Assembly: GCA_963779325.1 (NCBI GenBank)
Contig: CAVZXS010000037.1
Location: 186,001-250,000, forward strand
Length of the DNA: 64,000 nucleotides
Origin: CAVZXS01 sp963779325
GTDB taxonomy: Bacteria > Bacteroidota > Bacteroidia > Chitinophagales > Chitinophagaceae
Reading direction: 5' to 3'
Part shown: in pieces, positions 25,835-35,216 of the stretch
Layout: each line of letters begins with the position of its first letter
How positions within the stretch are numbered: position 1 is the first letter of the stretch
The notes under the pieces: generated by a model
Seen by the model: the letters and a program-made list of their open reading frames with translations, nothing else
What the model was told of the DNA's origin: nothing
The model's database searches: none
Position numbers and translations under genes: made by a program

Positions 25835-26953
25835 ATGAAGAACAGCCTTTCTATTTTATTGATTTGCTTCCTGATTTCTGCGTCAATTGCATGCCGAAAA
25901 AAGAAAGAACCTGCGGAAACAAGAAGTTTTTACATGGGTGTTACTCCCTGGCCGGCCGATTTTACAGTAAAGGAAGTAAATAACAGTTACGATTTTATCA
26001 ATAATAGCTGCGATATGGTTTCCCATCATTTTGATGATGGTATTCCTTACGAAGAAACTCTTAATAATCAATCCTTCCCGACACCTTTGCAGGAGGATAT
26101 ACTAACAAGAAAAACAAAAACAGCTGCGGGCAAAAAAATATTCCTCAGCGTATCAACGTTAAATCTTACCCGAAAAGAAAAAGCAGATTATTACAGCCGT
26201 GCTGCAGTAACGGACAGTATAAAAAATCACTGGAAAAAACTTGCATTCAATGACAATAAAGTAGTAACAGCTTATATCAATTACATTAGCCGGTTGATTG
26301 ATGCGTTTCAACCTGTTTATGTAAACTACGGCGTAGAAAGTAACAACGGTTTGTGGAATGCGGCTGAATTCGTTTTGTATAAAGATTTCCTCTCAAAAGT
26401 GTACGGACAATTGAAAACAAAATACCCTGCTATACCTTTCTTTATCAGTTTTATTGTGGATGAAACAAACGAAGGATATAACTATGCCTCACAACTTATT
26501 CCGTATTCAGATTTTCTGGGGCTGAGTGCTTATCCTTATGTTAGAGTCAGTTCATCGGCCGGCGGTAATACCGATCCAAAAAATTTTCCCGCTGATTTCT
26601 TTACAAAATTTATCAACCTGGCTCCTGCCAAACCGTTAGCTTTCGCAGAAACAAGTTATATAGCGGAGAATCTTATTATTCCATCTTTTAGTTTGAACAA
26701 GCAGGGAAATGAAGCATGGCAAAAAGACTATCTTGAAATGATTTGCAAACTTTGTAACGAACGAAAAGCAAAACTGTTGATTTGGTTTTGCCATAAAGAT
26801 TATGATGCAGGTGCTAATACACTTCGTAATTTAGGTTTGTATCAAGACCTGTTTGGTTTCTGGGAAGATACGGGTTTAAAAGACGAAACGGGCCGTGAAA
26901 GACCTGCATATCAAAGCTGGCTGCAATGGTTGCAAAAGAAAAAAATTGAATAA
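25835..26953 (+). CDS. Lipoprotein with glycosidase-like TIM barrel
   Basis: The start is the ATG at 25835, which begins a lipoprotein signal peptide (MKNSLSILLICFLISASIAC, lipidated cysteine at 20). The in-frame extension upstream lacks signal character and runs over the prfB remnant. The mature part looks like a TIM-barrel glycoside hydrolase: FYMGVTPWPADF near the start, PVYVNYGVESNNGLW with a candidate acid/base glutamate, IPFFISFIVDETNEG, SDFLGLSAYPYV, and KPLAFAETSY with a candidate nucleophile glutamate. This order resembles GH53-like and related clan-A enzymes, but I cannot name the substrate. It probably acts outside the cell, anchored by lipid. Confidence 0.7.
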   Translation: MKNSLSILLICFLISASIACRKKKEPAETRSFYMGVTPWPADFTVKEVNNSYDFINNSCDMVSHHFDDGIPYEETLNNQSFPTPLQEDILTRKTKTAAGKKIFLSVSTLNLTRKEKADYYSRAAVTDSIKNHWKKLAFNDNKVVTAYINYISRLIDAFQPVYVNYGVESNNGLWNAAEFVLYKDFLSKVYGQLKTKYPAIPFFISFIVDETNEGYNYASQLIPYSDFLGLSAYPYVRVSSSAGGNTDPKNFPADFFTKFINLAPAKPLAFAETSYIAENLIIPSFSLNKQGNEAWQKDYLEMICKLCNERKAKLLIWFCHKDYDAGANTLRNLGLYQDLFGFWEDTGLKDETGRERPAYQSWLQWLQKKKIE

Positions 26954-26959
26954 TATTTA

Positions 26960-27871
26960 TCAATCATGCCGCATTCCTTCCGCAATTTTAAATACATGTA
27001 AAATATAAGGAAACAATGCATCAATAGTTTCCGCGGCTCCTTTGGGCGAGCCGGGCAATGTAAGCACTAATGTTTTATTAATAAATCCCGCTACGCCTCT
27101 TGATAACATTGCATAAGGCATACGTTGTTGTCCGTAGTTTCTTGCTGTTTCCATAATACCGGGTATTTCGCGGGTAAGTAATGGCTTGATGGCGTCCGGT
27201 GTTACATCTCTTGGTGAAAGACCGGTACCGCCAACGAAAATTAACAGGTTACAATCCTTTGATGAATATTCTTTTGCTTTTTGTTGTATCAACTCAAAAT
27301 CATCGGGTATGGTGAAGTGATTAATAACTTCAATATTATTGTTCTTTAATTTTTCTGCCACTCTTAATCCTGCCGTATCTTCTTTTTCTTTTTTTGATAC
27401 ACTGTCTGAACAAACAATCACCACAGCTTTTAATCCGGCAACCAGCTGATCCCTGAAATCTGTTTTACCGCCTTTCTTCGATTCTAATTTGATAGTCGAA
27501 ATATAAACTCCTTTATCAATCGGCTTCAACATATCATACATAGTAAGCGCCGCAACAGAGGCGCCGTGCATGGCTTCTACCTCTACACCGGTTTTATAAA
27601 TGGTGTGTACTTCCACAGAAATATGAATTTCGAGTCCATGTGTTTCATAACTAAAGGCGGCAAACTCAATTGGCAACGGATGACAATCAGGAATAACATC
27701 ACTTGTTTTTTTTATTGCCAGCAAACCCGCAGCTCTGGAGAATTCAAAAATATCTCCTTTCGGGACTTTACGCTGATTAACGGCTTCAATTGTTTCAGCT
27801 TTTGAAACAACAACTATCGCTTTTGCAATTGCCTGACGAAGTGTATTTGATTTATGTGTGATGTTGACCAT
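26960..27871 (-). CDS. moaCB: Bifunctional MoaC-MoaB molybdenum cofactor protein
   Basis: This is a 303-residue fusion. Residues 1-145 are MoaC (cyclic pyranopterin monophosphate synthase), with CHPLP (histidine), EVEAMHGAS (glutamate) and MLKPIDKGV (aspartate, lysine). Residues 146-303 are a MoaB/MogA-like domain that adenylates molybdopterin, with VGGTGLSPRDVTPDAI and LPGSPKGA. Fusion of these steps occurs in other Bacteroidota. It is the last gene of the minus-strand Moco island, 113 bases after moaE. A copy of the 12-base palindromic word cccctaaagggg lies just upstream. The reading frame is intact. Confidence 0.95.
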   Translation of the reverse strand: MVNITHKSNTLRQAIAKAIVVVSKAETIEAVNQRKVPKGDIFEFSRAAGLLAIKKTSDVIPDCHPLPIEFAAFSYETHGLEIHISVEVHTIYKTGVEVEAMHGASVAALTMYDMLKPIDKGVYISTIKLESKKGGKTDFRDQLVAGLKAVVIVCSDSVSKKEKEDTAGLRVAEKLKNNNIEVINHFTIPDDFELIQQKAKEYSSKDCNLLIFVGGTGLSPRDVTPDAIKPLLTREIPGIMETARNYGQQRMPYAMLSRGVAGFINKTLVLTLPGSPKGAAETIDALFPYILHVFKIAEGMRHD

Positions 27872-27877
27872 ATACCC

Positions 27878-28000
27878 AAACCCCTAAAGGGGCTTTTAGT
27901 CTCCGATAATAGGAGAGTTATTTATTCCGTTATTTCATTTTATTTAAAAAAAGTATTTTCATTCCACAAACTCTAAAGCCCCCTTTAGGGGGTTGGGGGC
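27878..28000. repeat. Inverted pair of palindromic repeats between moaCB and moaE
   Basis: The 12-mer cccctaaagggg is at 27881-27892 and its reverse complement at 27980-27991. Flanking aaagcccc words extend the match. The second copy lies inside the last codons of moaE, so its tail WKSPPPTP and stop codon come from the repeat. The same word recurs at 31843. Confidence 0.75.
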
Positions 28001-28437
28001 GGGCTTTTCCATTGATGCGTTTCGTCTGCAAACAATTCTTTTCCCCAAACAGGTAATTCAGCTTTAATCTTCTCTACTGTTTCTTCACATGCATCAATTG
28101 CAATTTTTCTGTGTTTAGAAGAAGTAAAAACGAAAAGGCATATTTCTCCCGCCCCTACTTTTCCTAAACTATGATATACATGCATACAAGTCAATGCATA
28201 TTTTTCAAAGACGGCTTCCCGTATCTCATACATTTTTTCCAAAGCCATTTCTTCATACGCCGTATATTCAATAGCCGCTACTGTTTTTTCTTCTATTGCA
28301 TCGGCTCTTACCTGTCCTAAAAAAATACTGTGGCCGCCTATATTTGTTTTAGTTTGATGTTTGGCAATACTTTCTCCAATGAAAGCCGGATCAATGGCTC
28401 CCTGTACAAAAATATTTTTTAGTTTCTTCTCTTTCAT
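27985..28437 (-). CDS. moaE: Molybdopterin synthase large subunit
   Basis: MoaE joins with thiocarboxylated MoaD to insert two sulfurs into cyclic pyranopterin monophosphate. The 150-residue protein has the typical FLGQVRAD (near 40-47), IEYTAYEEMALEKM, and the active-site segment SSKHRKIAIDACEETVEKIKAELPVWGKE with the catalytic lysines. It overlaps the frame-corrected end of the rhodanese gene by 4 bases (ATGA), so it is translationally coupled. The last residues (SPPPTP) are encoded by a palindromic repeat and are probably a late addition. Confidence 0.95.
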   Translation of the reverse strand: MKEKKLKNIFVQGAIDPAFIGESIAKHQTKTNIGGHSIFLGQVRADAIEEKTVAAIEYTAYEEMALEKMYEIREAVFEKYALTCMHVYHSLGKVGAGEICLFVFTSSKHRKIAIDACEETVEKIKAELPVWGKELFADETHQWKSPPPTP

Positions 28438-29557
28438 GTCAATTGCTTTTCATGTATTTTCTTCCATGCTGTAATGCCTCCCTGTAAACTATAATATCTT
28501 TTTATTATCTCCAAAACTTTCAGCAGCCATTGCAGCAGCCTGACGACTCCTTATTCCGGATTGACAAAAGAAAACAATTTTCTCTTCAGTCAACTCACTC
28601 ATTTTATTTTTCAATTCTCCCAGAGGAATTCTTGCATGCTCAAATTCATCTACCAAAGGCAGTTCATGGTATTCCCGCACATCAATAAATTTAACTCCCT
28701 TGCTTAAAAGCAGCTCATCAAATTTTTCAATCTCAATTTCAAACAGGCGATCGCCTGTTGAACATTCAATTTCGTAATTCATTTTTTTAAATGCTTCTTC
28801 ATTTGCGCGGCATTCCCTGCAAGTCTTTATTAGCCGCATAATTATAAATGAATTGCCGATTATTAATCGCATTGAATGTCAGCAATTGGTTGGCTAACGG
28901 CTCACCAATACCTGTAATCAATTTTATTGTTTCATTGGCCTGCATACTGCCTATGATACCGGGCAATACCCCTAATACTCCTGCTTCAGCACAGTTCATT
29001 ACTTCTCCTTGTTCAGGTTGCACGGGAAATAAATCACGGTAGTTACCGGTTGTTTCTCTTCCTTCCTGCATAACATTAAAAACAGCTGCCTGTCCTTCAA
29101 ATCTTGATACTGCTCCGTAAACCACCGGCTTGCCTTCCAGCACACAGGCATCATTAATCATATAACGGGATGCAAAATTATCCGTGCAATCAACTATAAC
29201 ATCATATGCTCTGATTATATCCAAACAATTATTCTTATCTAAATAAATTTTATGTTCAGTTAAATCCGTGCCGGGATTCATCAACCTGAGTTTTGCAGAG
29301 GCTACTGATACTTTTGGTTTGCCTATATCATTTGCATCATACAAAACCTGACGGTGAAGATTGGATATTGAAACCACATCATCATCAACTATACCTATAC
29401 ATCCTGTGCCGGCAGCGGTAAGGTATTGCAAAACAGGGCAACCCAATCCGCCGGCGCCAATTACAAGTACTTTGGCATTAAGCAAAGCATTTTGTGCGGC
29501 CGGGCCAAATCCTTTCAGTGTAACCTGTCGTTGATATCGTTCGTTGGAGCTGTTCAT
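28434..29557 (-). pseudogene. moeB: MoeB-type adenylyltransferase fused to rhodanese, two frame breaks
   Basis: The start is the ATG at 29557, after a good AGGAGG. The ThiF/MoeB domain (residues 1-245) activates the MoaD C-terminus with ATP. It has VIGAGGLGCPVLQYLTAAG, the DDDVVSISNLHRQ loop, DCTDNFASRY and CAEAGVLGVLPG. The zinc CxxC pair usual in E. coli MoeB is only half present. Near 28820 the frame shifts to a rhodanese domain (VKFIDVREYHE, active cysteine in FFCQSGIRSRQ). Near 28498 a second shift, in a run of A, restores YSLQGGITAWKK and a stop at 28434 that overlaps the moaE start. The whole reads as one MoeB-rhodanese gene of about 374 codons with two one-base errors or mutations. 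Confidence 0.85.
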
Positions 29558-29558
29558 A

Positions 29559-29792
29559 TTATCCTCCTGAAAAAGGCGGCAGTAATGCGACTTCGGCATT
29601 ATCTCCTATTTGTGTTTTTTCAGTTACTATTTTTTGATTCACTGCTATAAGAAATTTCTTTTCTTTTAATAAAGGATATGCCGCATACAATTTCTTTAGC
29701 AGCAATTCTGTATCAGCAACATTTTCGAATGTGATAACAGAAGAACCCGTAACATCTTCCAATTGCCCGAATATCATTATGTTCATCATCAT
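29559..29792 (-). CDS. moaD: Molybdopterin synthase sulfur-carrier subunit
   Basis: MoaD is a small ubiquitin-like protein whose C-terminal glycine carries the sulfur for molybdopterin. The 77-residue sequence ends PPFSGG, the required diglycine, and has the beta-grasp pattern MNIMIFGQLEDVTG ... FLIAVNQKIV ... NAEVALLPPF. Its last codons, TCA GGA GGA TAA, supply the Shine-Dalgarno sequence for moeB, which starts 2 bases after the moaD stop. This is a tight coupling of carrier and activating enzyme. Confidence 0.93.
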   Translation of the reverse strand: MMMNIMIFGQLEDVTGSSVITFENVADTELLLKKLYAAYPLLKEKKFLIAVNQKIVTEKTQIGDNAEVALLPPFSGG

Positions 29793-29802
29793 TTCTCTTA
29801 TT

Positions 29803-30540
29803 TTATGCAGCAGTAAAAATTAATTTATACGACGCGAATACCAATACAACCGCCAATACTATTCTCAATACATTTTGATTAAACTTCATAGCACCGAAAT
29901 AAGCCCCGCAAATTCCTCCTGCAAAGGCCACGGCAACATAAGCAATCATACCTGTATCAAAATGAATTCCTTTTGTCCATTGACCCAATAAACCGGACAT
30001 TGAATTTACGAAAATAAACAATGCACTGATGGCAGCAGTTTGTTTCTGGTCAGTCCATTTCAATAATAATAGCAAAGGAGACAGAATAATGCCGCCACCA
30101 ATACCAATTATGCCCGAAATAAAACCAATGGCGGCTCCCATTAAAAGCGAAATAACCGTATCGCTCTTTTTAATTTCTGTAACGGGGATATTAGGGAAAA
30201 AGAAGAACCTGATAATAGGAATCAACAGCAATATGCCTAATGCTGTTTTATAAATACCCGCTTCAATATCTATACTGCCGCCAAGAAATGCCATTGGTAC
30301 GGATGCTAATGCAAGCGGCCAAAATATTTTAAAGATAAAATGTTTTCCCCTGTAAAACTGAATGAATGAAGTAAGTGAAACAAATAAATTCAACATCAAA
30401 GCGGTAGGTCGCATTACCTCTTTTGCCATATCGAAAATGGCCCCTAATGCCAAATAACCGCTGGCGCCCCCATGTCCTACTGATGCATACAGAAATGCTA
30501 CAACAAATAATAGAAAATAAAATAATAACTCGGTTGTCAA
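29803..30540 (-). CDS. TauE/SafE-family sulfite or anion exporter
   Basis: This 245-residue membrane protein has seven or eight helices. It carries the family hallmarks in the first and fifth helical blocks (VAFLYASVGHGGASGYLALGA and GFISGIIGIGGGIILSPLLLL). TauE/SafE proteins move sulfite, sulfoacetate or related sulfur anions. Sitting between moeA and moaD, just 10 bases before moaD, it is probably transcribed with the Moco genes and may handle a sulfur compound or oxyanion. That is a guess from context, since the usual molybdate importer ModABC is not here. Confidence 0.85.
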   Translation of the reverse strand: MTTELLFYFLLFVVAFLYASVGHGGASGYLALGAIFDMAKEVMRPTALMLNLFVSLTSFIQFYRGKHFIFKIFWPLALASVPMAFLGGSIDIEAGIYKTALGILLLIPIIRFFFFPNIPVTEIKKSDTVISLLMGAAIGFISGIIGIGGGIILSPLLLLLKWTDQKQTAAISALFIFVNSMSGLLGQWTKGIHFDTGMIAYVAVAFAGGICGAYFGAMKFNQNVLRIVLAVVLVFASYKLIFTAA

Positions 30541-30567
30541 AACAAAATTTTTTATATCAATACTTCT

Positions 30568-30657
30568 ATATGTCTCCCTATGTTTCTATTGTGCCTATGC
30601 GGTTCATTTTTTTTTCCACATAGCCACATAGTTAAACACATAGAATTTCACATAGAT
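30568..30657. repeat. Cacatag/ctatgtg intergenic repeat between tauE and moeA
   Basis: This block is built from cacatag and ctatgtg words. Read in reverse complement it contains gaaccgcataggcaca, followed by agaaacataggg. It is related to the interior of the MITE-like element at 35217-35368 (gaaccacataggcaca ... aacacatagggg). It is likely a degraded member of the same hairpin repeat family, without recognisable ends. Confidence 0.5.
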
Positions 30658-30661
30658 ATCA

Positions 30662-31834
30662 CTACAATAAATGAACTTCCACTTTTTCGCCGGCAGCAAC
30701 TTCGGTTACCGATTCAGGAATCATGACCAAACAATTTGCTCTCGCAAATGAATTCAATTTATACGACTCCTGCCCTTCGGGTAAATGTACCTGCTTTCCG
30801 TCAAATATTCCTTTTAAAAAATGTGTAATACCTGCAGGTTTTTTATATGAAGCTGCAAGGGGAATATGTATAACTTGCAAACTTAGTTTTTGGGCAGTTA
30901 TTTTTTCTATCGCCGGTATTACATATTCATAAAAACAAGTGAGTACCGATGCCGGGTTGCCGGGCAAACCGAAGAATAAAATAGTTTCTTTTTTACCAAA
31001 AAAAATTGGCTTACCCGGTTTCTGTTTTATTTTATGAAATACTTTTTGTACCCCGCAATTTTCTGAAACTTTGACTGTAAAATCGTAATCACCTACACTT
31101 ACACCGCCGGTCATTAATACAATATCACTTTTTACTAAAGCTTCATCAAGTTTTTCAGTCAACGTATTAATATCATCTGCCGATTTATAAACAGTCACAT
31201 TAGTAATATGCAATTGTTTGAGTGCAGCCAATAATGCAAAGGAATTGGATTGATATACTTTACCAAACTCAGGTGCTGTTCCCGGGTCTTGTAATTCATT
31301 GCCGGTAACAATAATACTCACCCTTGGATTTGGAATAACTTCTACCGATGCAATTCCCATACCTGCTAAAAAACCGATTGCAGGCGGCGTTAATTTTGTT
31401 CCTTCGGGAAGCGCCAATGCATCTTTCTCAATTTCAGTTCCGGGCAAACGAACATTATCGCCTTGTTTCAGTTTGTCATCTTCTATTTGTAAAAATCCAT
31501 CAACTACTTTTGATTTTTCCTGAATCACTACTGTATCTGCGCCATCGGGTACTACAGCTCCTGTAAAGATTCTTGCAGCAGTTCCGGGTTTTACTTTTGT
31601 GCGAAGATTAGCTCCTGCGGCCTGCTCACCTTCCAATGCAATTGGTTTGCCAATACTGCTAAATGCCAATGCATAACCATCCATACCCGATTGAGGAAAT
31701 GCAGGAATATTTACGGGTGCATAAACATCTTTTGCTAATGTTAATCCTGCTGCAAGCTCCAATGCCAAACTCACCGATGAAAAAGTATTGACACTTTCTC
31801 CAATAATATTTTTTGCTTCAATAACTGAAATCAT
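30662..31834 (-). CDS. moeA: Molybdopterin molybdenumtransferase
   Basis: MoeA inserts molybdate into adenylated molybdopterin. The 390-residue protein has all domains. There is an N-terminal hinge segment with PAFPQSGMDGYAL and EQAAGA, and RIFTGAVVPDGADTVVIQE. The MoaB-like domain follows, with IIVTGNELQDPG, MTGGVSVGDYDF and LPGNPASVLTCFYEYV. A C-terminal beta domain ends VEVHLL. The frame is intact. It lies between tauE and moaA in the minus-strand Moco island, and palindromic repeats occupy the 415 bases before moaA. Confidence 0.96.
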   Translation of the reverse strand: MISVIEAKNIIGESVNTFSSVSLALELAAGLTLAKDVYAPVNIPAFPQSGMDGYALAFSSIGKPIALEGEQAAGANLRTKVKPGTAARIFTGAVVPDGADTVVIQEKSKVVDGFLQIEDDKLKQGDNVRLPGTEIEKDALALPEGTKLTPPAIGFLAGMGIASVEVIPNPRVSIIVTGNELQDPGTAPEFGKVYQSNSFALLAALKQLHITNVTVYKSADDINTLTEKLDEALVKSDIVLMTGGVSVGDYDFTVKVSENCGVQKVFHKIKQKPGKPIFFGKKETILFFGLPGNPASVLTCFYEYVIPAIEKITAQKLSLQVIHIPLAASYKKPAGITHFLKGIFDGKQVHLPEGQESYKLNSFARANCLVMIPESVTEVAAGEKVEVHLL

Positions 31835-32249
31835 GCCCCTATCCCCTAAAGGGGTATTTTAATTTTTATCATTAAAATTGAATCTGCCTTTAAATTATTT
31901 TTAGTGCAATGTAATTTAACTATGCACTGCTATTTCAATTGCCCCGCCCTTTAGGGCGGGGATTAAGAATAATTATTAGCTTCATTGGCTTTAGCCAAAA
32001 CTTTATTTGGGCTAAAGCCCAATTTCTTATTTCCATTTTTGTCCACGCCCTAAAGGGCTTGGCAATTAAACGCCTAAATTTAATGATGCTATACCTGAAG
32101 GGCGTGACAATTAAACAGCTTAACTAAATGATACTATCCCTAAGGAAGTTTTTATTATTTTCTGAATTTAATTCAAAGCAGCAATCACATCGAAAAGCAA
32201 GGGCTGTGTTTTGCAAGCCTCCCCCTTGGGGGAGGTTTGGAGGGGGCTT
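31835..32249. repeat. Cluster of palindromic repeats between moaA and moeA
   Basis: This 415-base gap has no gene but several hairpins. These are cccctaaagggg at 31843-31854, a 9-bp stem ccccgccct/agggcgggg at 31942-31961, a longer arm pair around ggctttagcc (31984-32023), gccctaaagggc at 32047-32058, and the near-perfect cctcccccttgggggagg at 32218-32235 beside the moaA stop. Most share a ctaaag core. They look like REP-type units, possibly also acting as terminators or transcript stabilisers. Confidence 0.7.
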
Positions 32250-33231
32250 CTATCCCCCAATTGTAATCATACTCCTGTTATTAATTTTGTCAGCATCTAT
32301 ATGTTCCGTATCAGTAGTAAACTGTCCGCCCAATGCTTTTTTCTTATCCAATATACTTTGATAAATAAGCGGAAGAATATCTTCTTTATTTCTAAAAGGT
32401 GTAAGCAGGTCAGTTTCTGATTGAGAGAACAAACAGTTTTTCATTTTACCGTCGGCCGTCAATCGCATACGGTTACAATCGCTGCAAAAAGGAGCACTCA
32501 TGGTACTGATGACTGCAAAAGTTCCTTTATGCCCCGGAACAATATATTTTTTAGCCGTTTCATGTTTTTCTTTTTCCAATGGCAGCACGTCAAATTCATC
32601 GCTTACCGTATCTACGATTTCCTGTAATGTAAATACTTTTTCATTCTCCCATTTATTGCCGGTAAAGGGCATAAACTCTATGAAGCGAACATGCACGGGG
32701 TCATTCTTTGTCCATTGTACAAAATCAATGATCTCATTATGGTTCAAATTCTTTATCACTACCATATTCACTTTTACATGGAACCCTTTTTGAATCATCA
32801 ACTGAATATTATCATACACTTTTTCAAACTGATTGCGCCTTGTCATCAAATTAAATTTCTCTTTGTCCAGGGTATCAAGGCTTATATTTAGTGATTTTAT
32901 ACCGGCATTTTCCAATACATCTGCAAATTCATGCAGTCTTGTTCCGTTGGTTGTGATGGTAAGATTGACGGGCAGTTTTGATAAGCGGGTAATAATATCA
33001 GCGGCATCTTTTCTTACCAAGGGTTCACCGCCGGTAAGACGTATTTTATTTACACCCTGTGCTACAAATATTTTAGCGATAGCTTCTATTTCGTCCAGGC
33101 TGCATCAATCTGCCGGCCGGTGTAAATTCATAATCCTCCTCGGGCATGCAGTAAAAACAGCGCAGGTTGCAGTTGTCCGTGAGTGAAATGCGGAGATAAT
33201 TATGTACACGATTGAATCCGTCAACTATCAT
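32250..33231 (-). pseudogene. moaA: GTP 3',8-cyclase with a one-base frameshift
   Basis: MoaA is the radical-SAM enzyme that starts Moco synthesis from GTP. From the ATG at 33231 the first frame gives the SAM cluster CNLRCFYC (C21, C25, C28) and EEDYEFTPAGRLMQP. It then breaks near 33095, where one extra base (tggacg for tgacg) shifts it. The second frame continues KIRLTGGEPLVRKDAADI to the C-terminal cluster CSDCNRMRLTADGKMKNCLF and the final double glycine IGG. All motifs survive. The total, 982 bases, is one over a multiple of three. Unless this base is an error, the cell cannot make Moco by this gene. Confidence 0.88.
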
Positions 33232-33246
33232 TTTTCTTTTTTTGGC

Positions 33247-33315
33247 CTCAACTCAACCCCCTCTCTAAAGCCCGCCCGGCTGAACCGTTCGAACGGGGAG
33301 AAGAGCTTTAGAGTC
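33247..33315. repeat. Nested palindrome upstream of moaA
   Basis: Outer arms ctctaaagc (33263-33271) and gctttagag (33305-33313) enclose the perfect 12-base palindrome ccgttcgaacgg (33285-33296). It lies between the MocA-like gene and moaA and shares the ctaaag core of the other Moco-island repeats. Confidence 0.65.
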
Positions 33316-33341
33316 CGTTTACATGGTTATTAATAAGAATT

Positions 33342-33941
33342 TCACGAAACTAAATTTTCATAATCTTCTTTTGTATCAATATCTGTTATCCCTTCGGGAA
33401 ATGAAACCGTCGCTACTTTATCCGGGTTATCAGCAATTAATTTTCCGGCTCCCTTATCTCCCTTCAATTCCATCAATGTCGTATAAAAACTTCGGTGAAA
33501 TAAAGCCGGCGTTCCTGCCTTGTCTTCATAACTGCTCGCTACGATCGGCATGCCGGTTTCGTTTTTTTTATTTACTAAATTTAATAATAAAGAACTGCTT
33601 ACATAAGGCTGGTCGCAAACCATAAAAATAATACTATCCGGCCTCAGTATCGTACTCGTTATGGTTTCCAATCCGCAGCGAATGGAAGATGCCATGCCTT
33701 CCTGCCATGCAGTGTTTTCAACAATGCTCACCGGTTTATCTTTTAATTCTTTTCTCAGCAATTCGCTGTTGGCGCCCAGCACCACAAAAACTGAAGCGCA
33801 ACCGGTTTCCAATGCCTCATCCACCGTATGCCTCAACAAATTTTTGCCCTTGTAAGATAGCAATTGTTTGGGGCTTCCCAACCGGGAAGATGTACCGGCG
33901 GCAAGAATGATGATGGCGATATTTGAAATCTTAATATTCAT
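33342..33941 (-). CDS. MocA/MobA-like molybdopterin nucleotidyltransferase
   Basis: This 199-residue protein has the glycosyltransferase-A-like nucleotide-binding start IIILAAGTSSRLGSPKQLLSYKGK, VVLGANSE, the metal-site region MVCDQPYVSS, and the C-terminal DIDTKEDYENL. It would add CMP (MocA type) or GMP (MobA type) to molybdopterin-Mo. The xanthine-dehydrogenase family enzyme coded nearby uses the cytosine dinucleotide form in bacteria, so the MocA activity is more likely. The frame is intact. It lies between xdhC and moaA. Confidence 0.88.
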   Translation of the reverse strand: MNIKISNIAIIILAAGTSSRLGSPKQLLSYKGKNLLRHTVDEALETGCASVFVVLGANSELLRKELKDKPVSIVENTAWQEGMASSIRCGLETITSTILRPDSIIFMVCDQPYVSSSLLLNLVNKKNETGMPIVASSYEDKAGTPALFHRSFYTTLMELKGDKGAGKLIADNPDKVATVSFPEGITDIDTKEDYENLVS

Positions 33942-33998
33942 TAATGCATTTTCCTGTTTTCAATCCGTAAATCTGATCTTGAATGAATAAAATCTTTA

Positions 33999-35101
33999 CT
34001 ATCCCTCAAGCGATGTTCCTTTCTTTCCTGCAAATACGGCTTTAATTTCCGCAATAATACTCAATGCAATTTCTTCCGCTGTCTCCGCTCCTATCTCCAG
34101 CCCTACCGGGCCGTAAACAGAACTCAATTGTTTTTCCGTCAATTTCATTCCCGCATCTTTCAACTCATCCAGCATTCTTTCCAATTTTTTCTTTGGCCCC
34201 AATACACCAATGTATTTTACATCACGTTCAAGTAATGCTTTCAACATAGCCAAATCGTAATTATAATTATGCGTCATCAATACAAATACCGTTTGTTCAT
34301 CAATAGGTATTTGTTCAAGCACTTTTTCAGGTTTACTTACCAGCACTTGGCATGCAGCTGCAAACCGTTCAGGCTTTGCATGTGTATTACGGCCATCAAC
34401 CACTCTTGCTTCCCAACCAATAGCATCCGCAATATTTACTAATGGAATAGCATCATTACCCGCACCAACTACTACCAATGAAACGGAGGGTTTCAGAAAT
34501 TCAATAAAGGCTGTCACATTTACATTTTCGGAAGTATAATTTTTAAATAAAGATACTTGCGATTCCAAAGCAGCATACACATCTGTCCATCATCGCTTCT
34601 TTTATTGCTGCAAAAGGAATATCGCCGGTAATGGTTTTATCTTCTTCCATCAGTAAACAAGTACCTGCCTGCGGTTTATTTTTTTCATCTATGGAGAATA
34701 ATGTTACAAGAACAGCTTTCTGCCGTCTTGGCAATTACTTTTTGCAACAATTTTACCGGGTTAATAGCAGCATTCGCATCAATGGGTTCAAACAGTACTT
34801 GTATAATGCCCGCACAACCTAATTGTACACCGACAGAAACATCTTCTTCATCGGAAGTATCGTACGTTACTAATTTAGAATATTGCTGCGTAATTACCAG
34901 CATGGCTTTGCGCAATGCATCACCTTCCAAACAGCCGCCGCTGATAGCGCCGGTCAACAGTCCTTCATCATTAATAAGCATGCGGGCACCCGGCCTGCGG
35001 TACGATGAACCATCGAGGTGAACAACGGAAGCAAGCGCAGTCTTTTTCCCCTGCTGTTGTGCAAGGGCAAATGAATTTATTATATCGTTAATCTCTTTCA
35101 T
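33999..35101 (-). pseudogene. xdhC: XdhC-family Moco insertion/sulfuration factor, two frameshifts
   Basis: XdhC proteins bind Moco, help its sulfuration and load it into xanthine-dehydrogenase-type enzymes. Three reading frames together make one protein of about 366 residues. Residues 1-125 include TALASVVHLDGSSYRRPGARMLI and GAISGGCLEGD. A break near 34715 leads to KAVLVTLFSIDEKNKPQAGT. Another break near 34575 leads to the C-terminal Rossmann-like domain VVVGAGNDAIPLVNIADAIGWEARVVDGR and VYGPVGLEIGAETAEEIALSI. The 1103-base span is not a multiple of three. It sits next to the client IorAB genes, matching its role. Confidence 0.87.
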
Positions 35102-35216
35102 CTTTTGATCTGAATCAATTAATAAACCGGGGCCTCAGTCAGCATTTAGTTTAAATAGATTTATGGGAATACAATATATGGAAATCCGGTATATCAACAT
35201 ATAAAAAGGTTGATTA

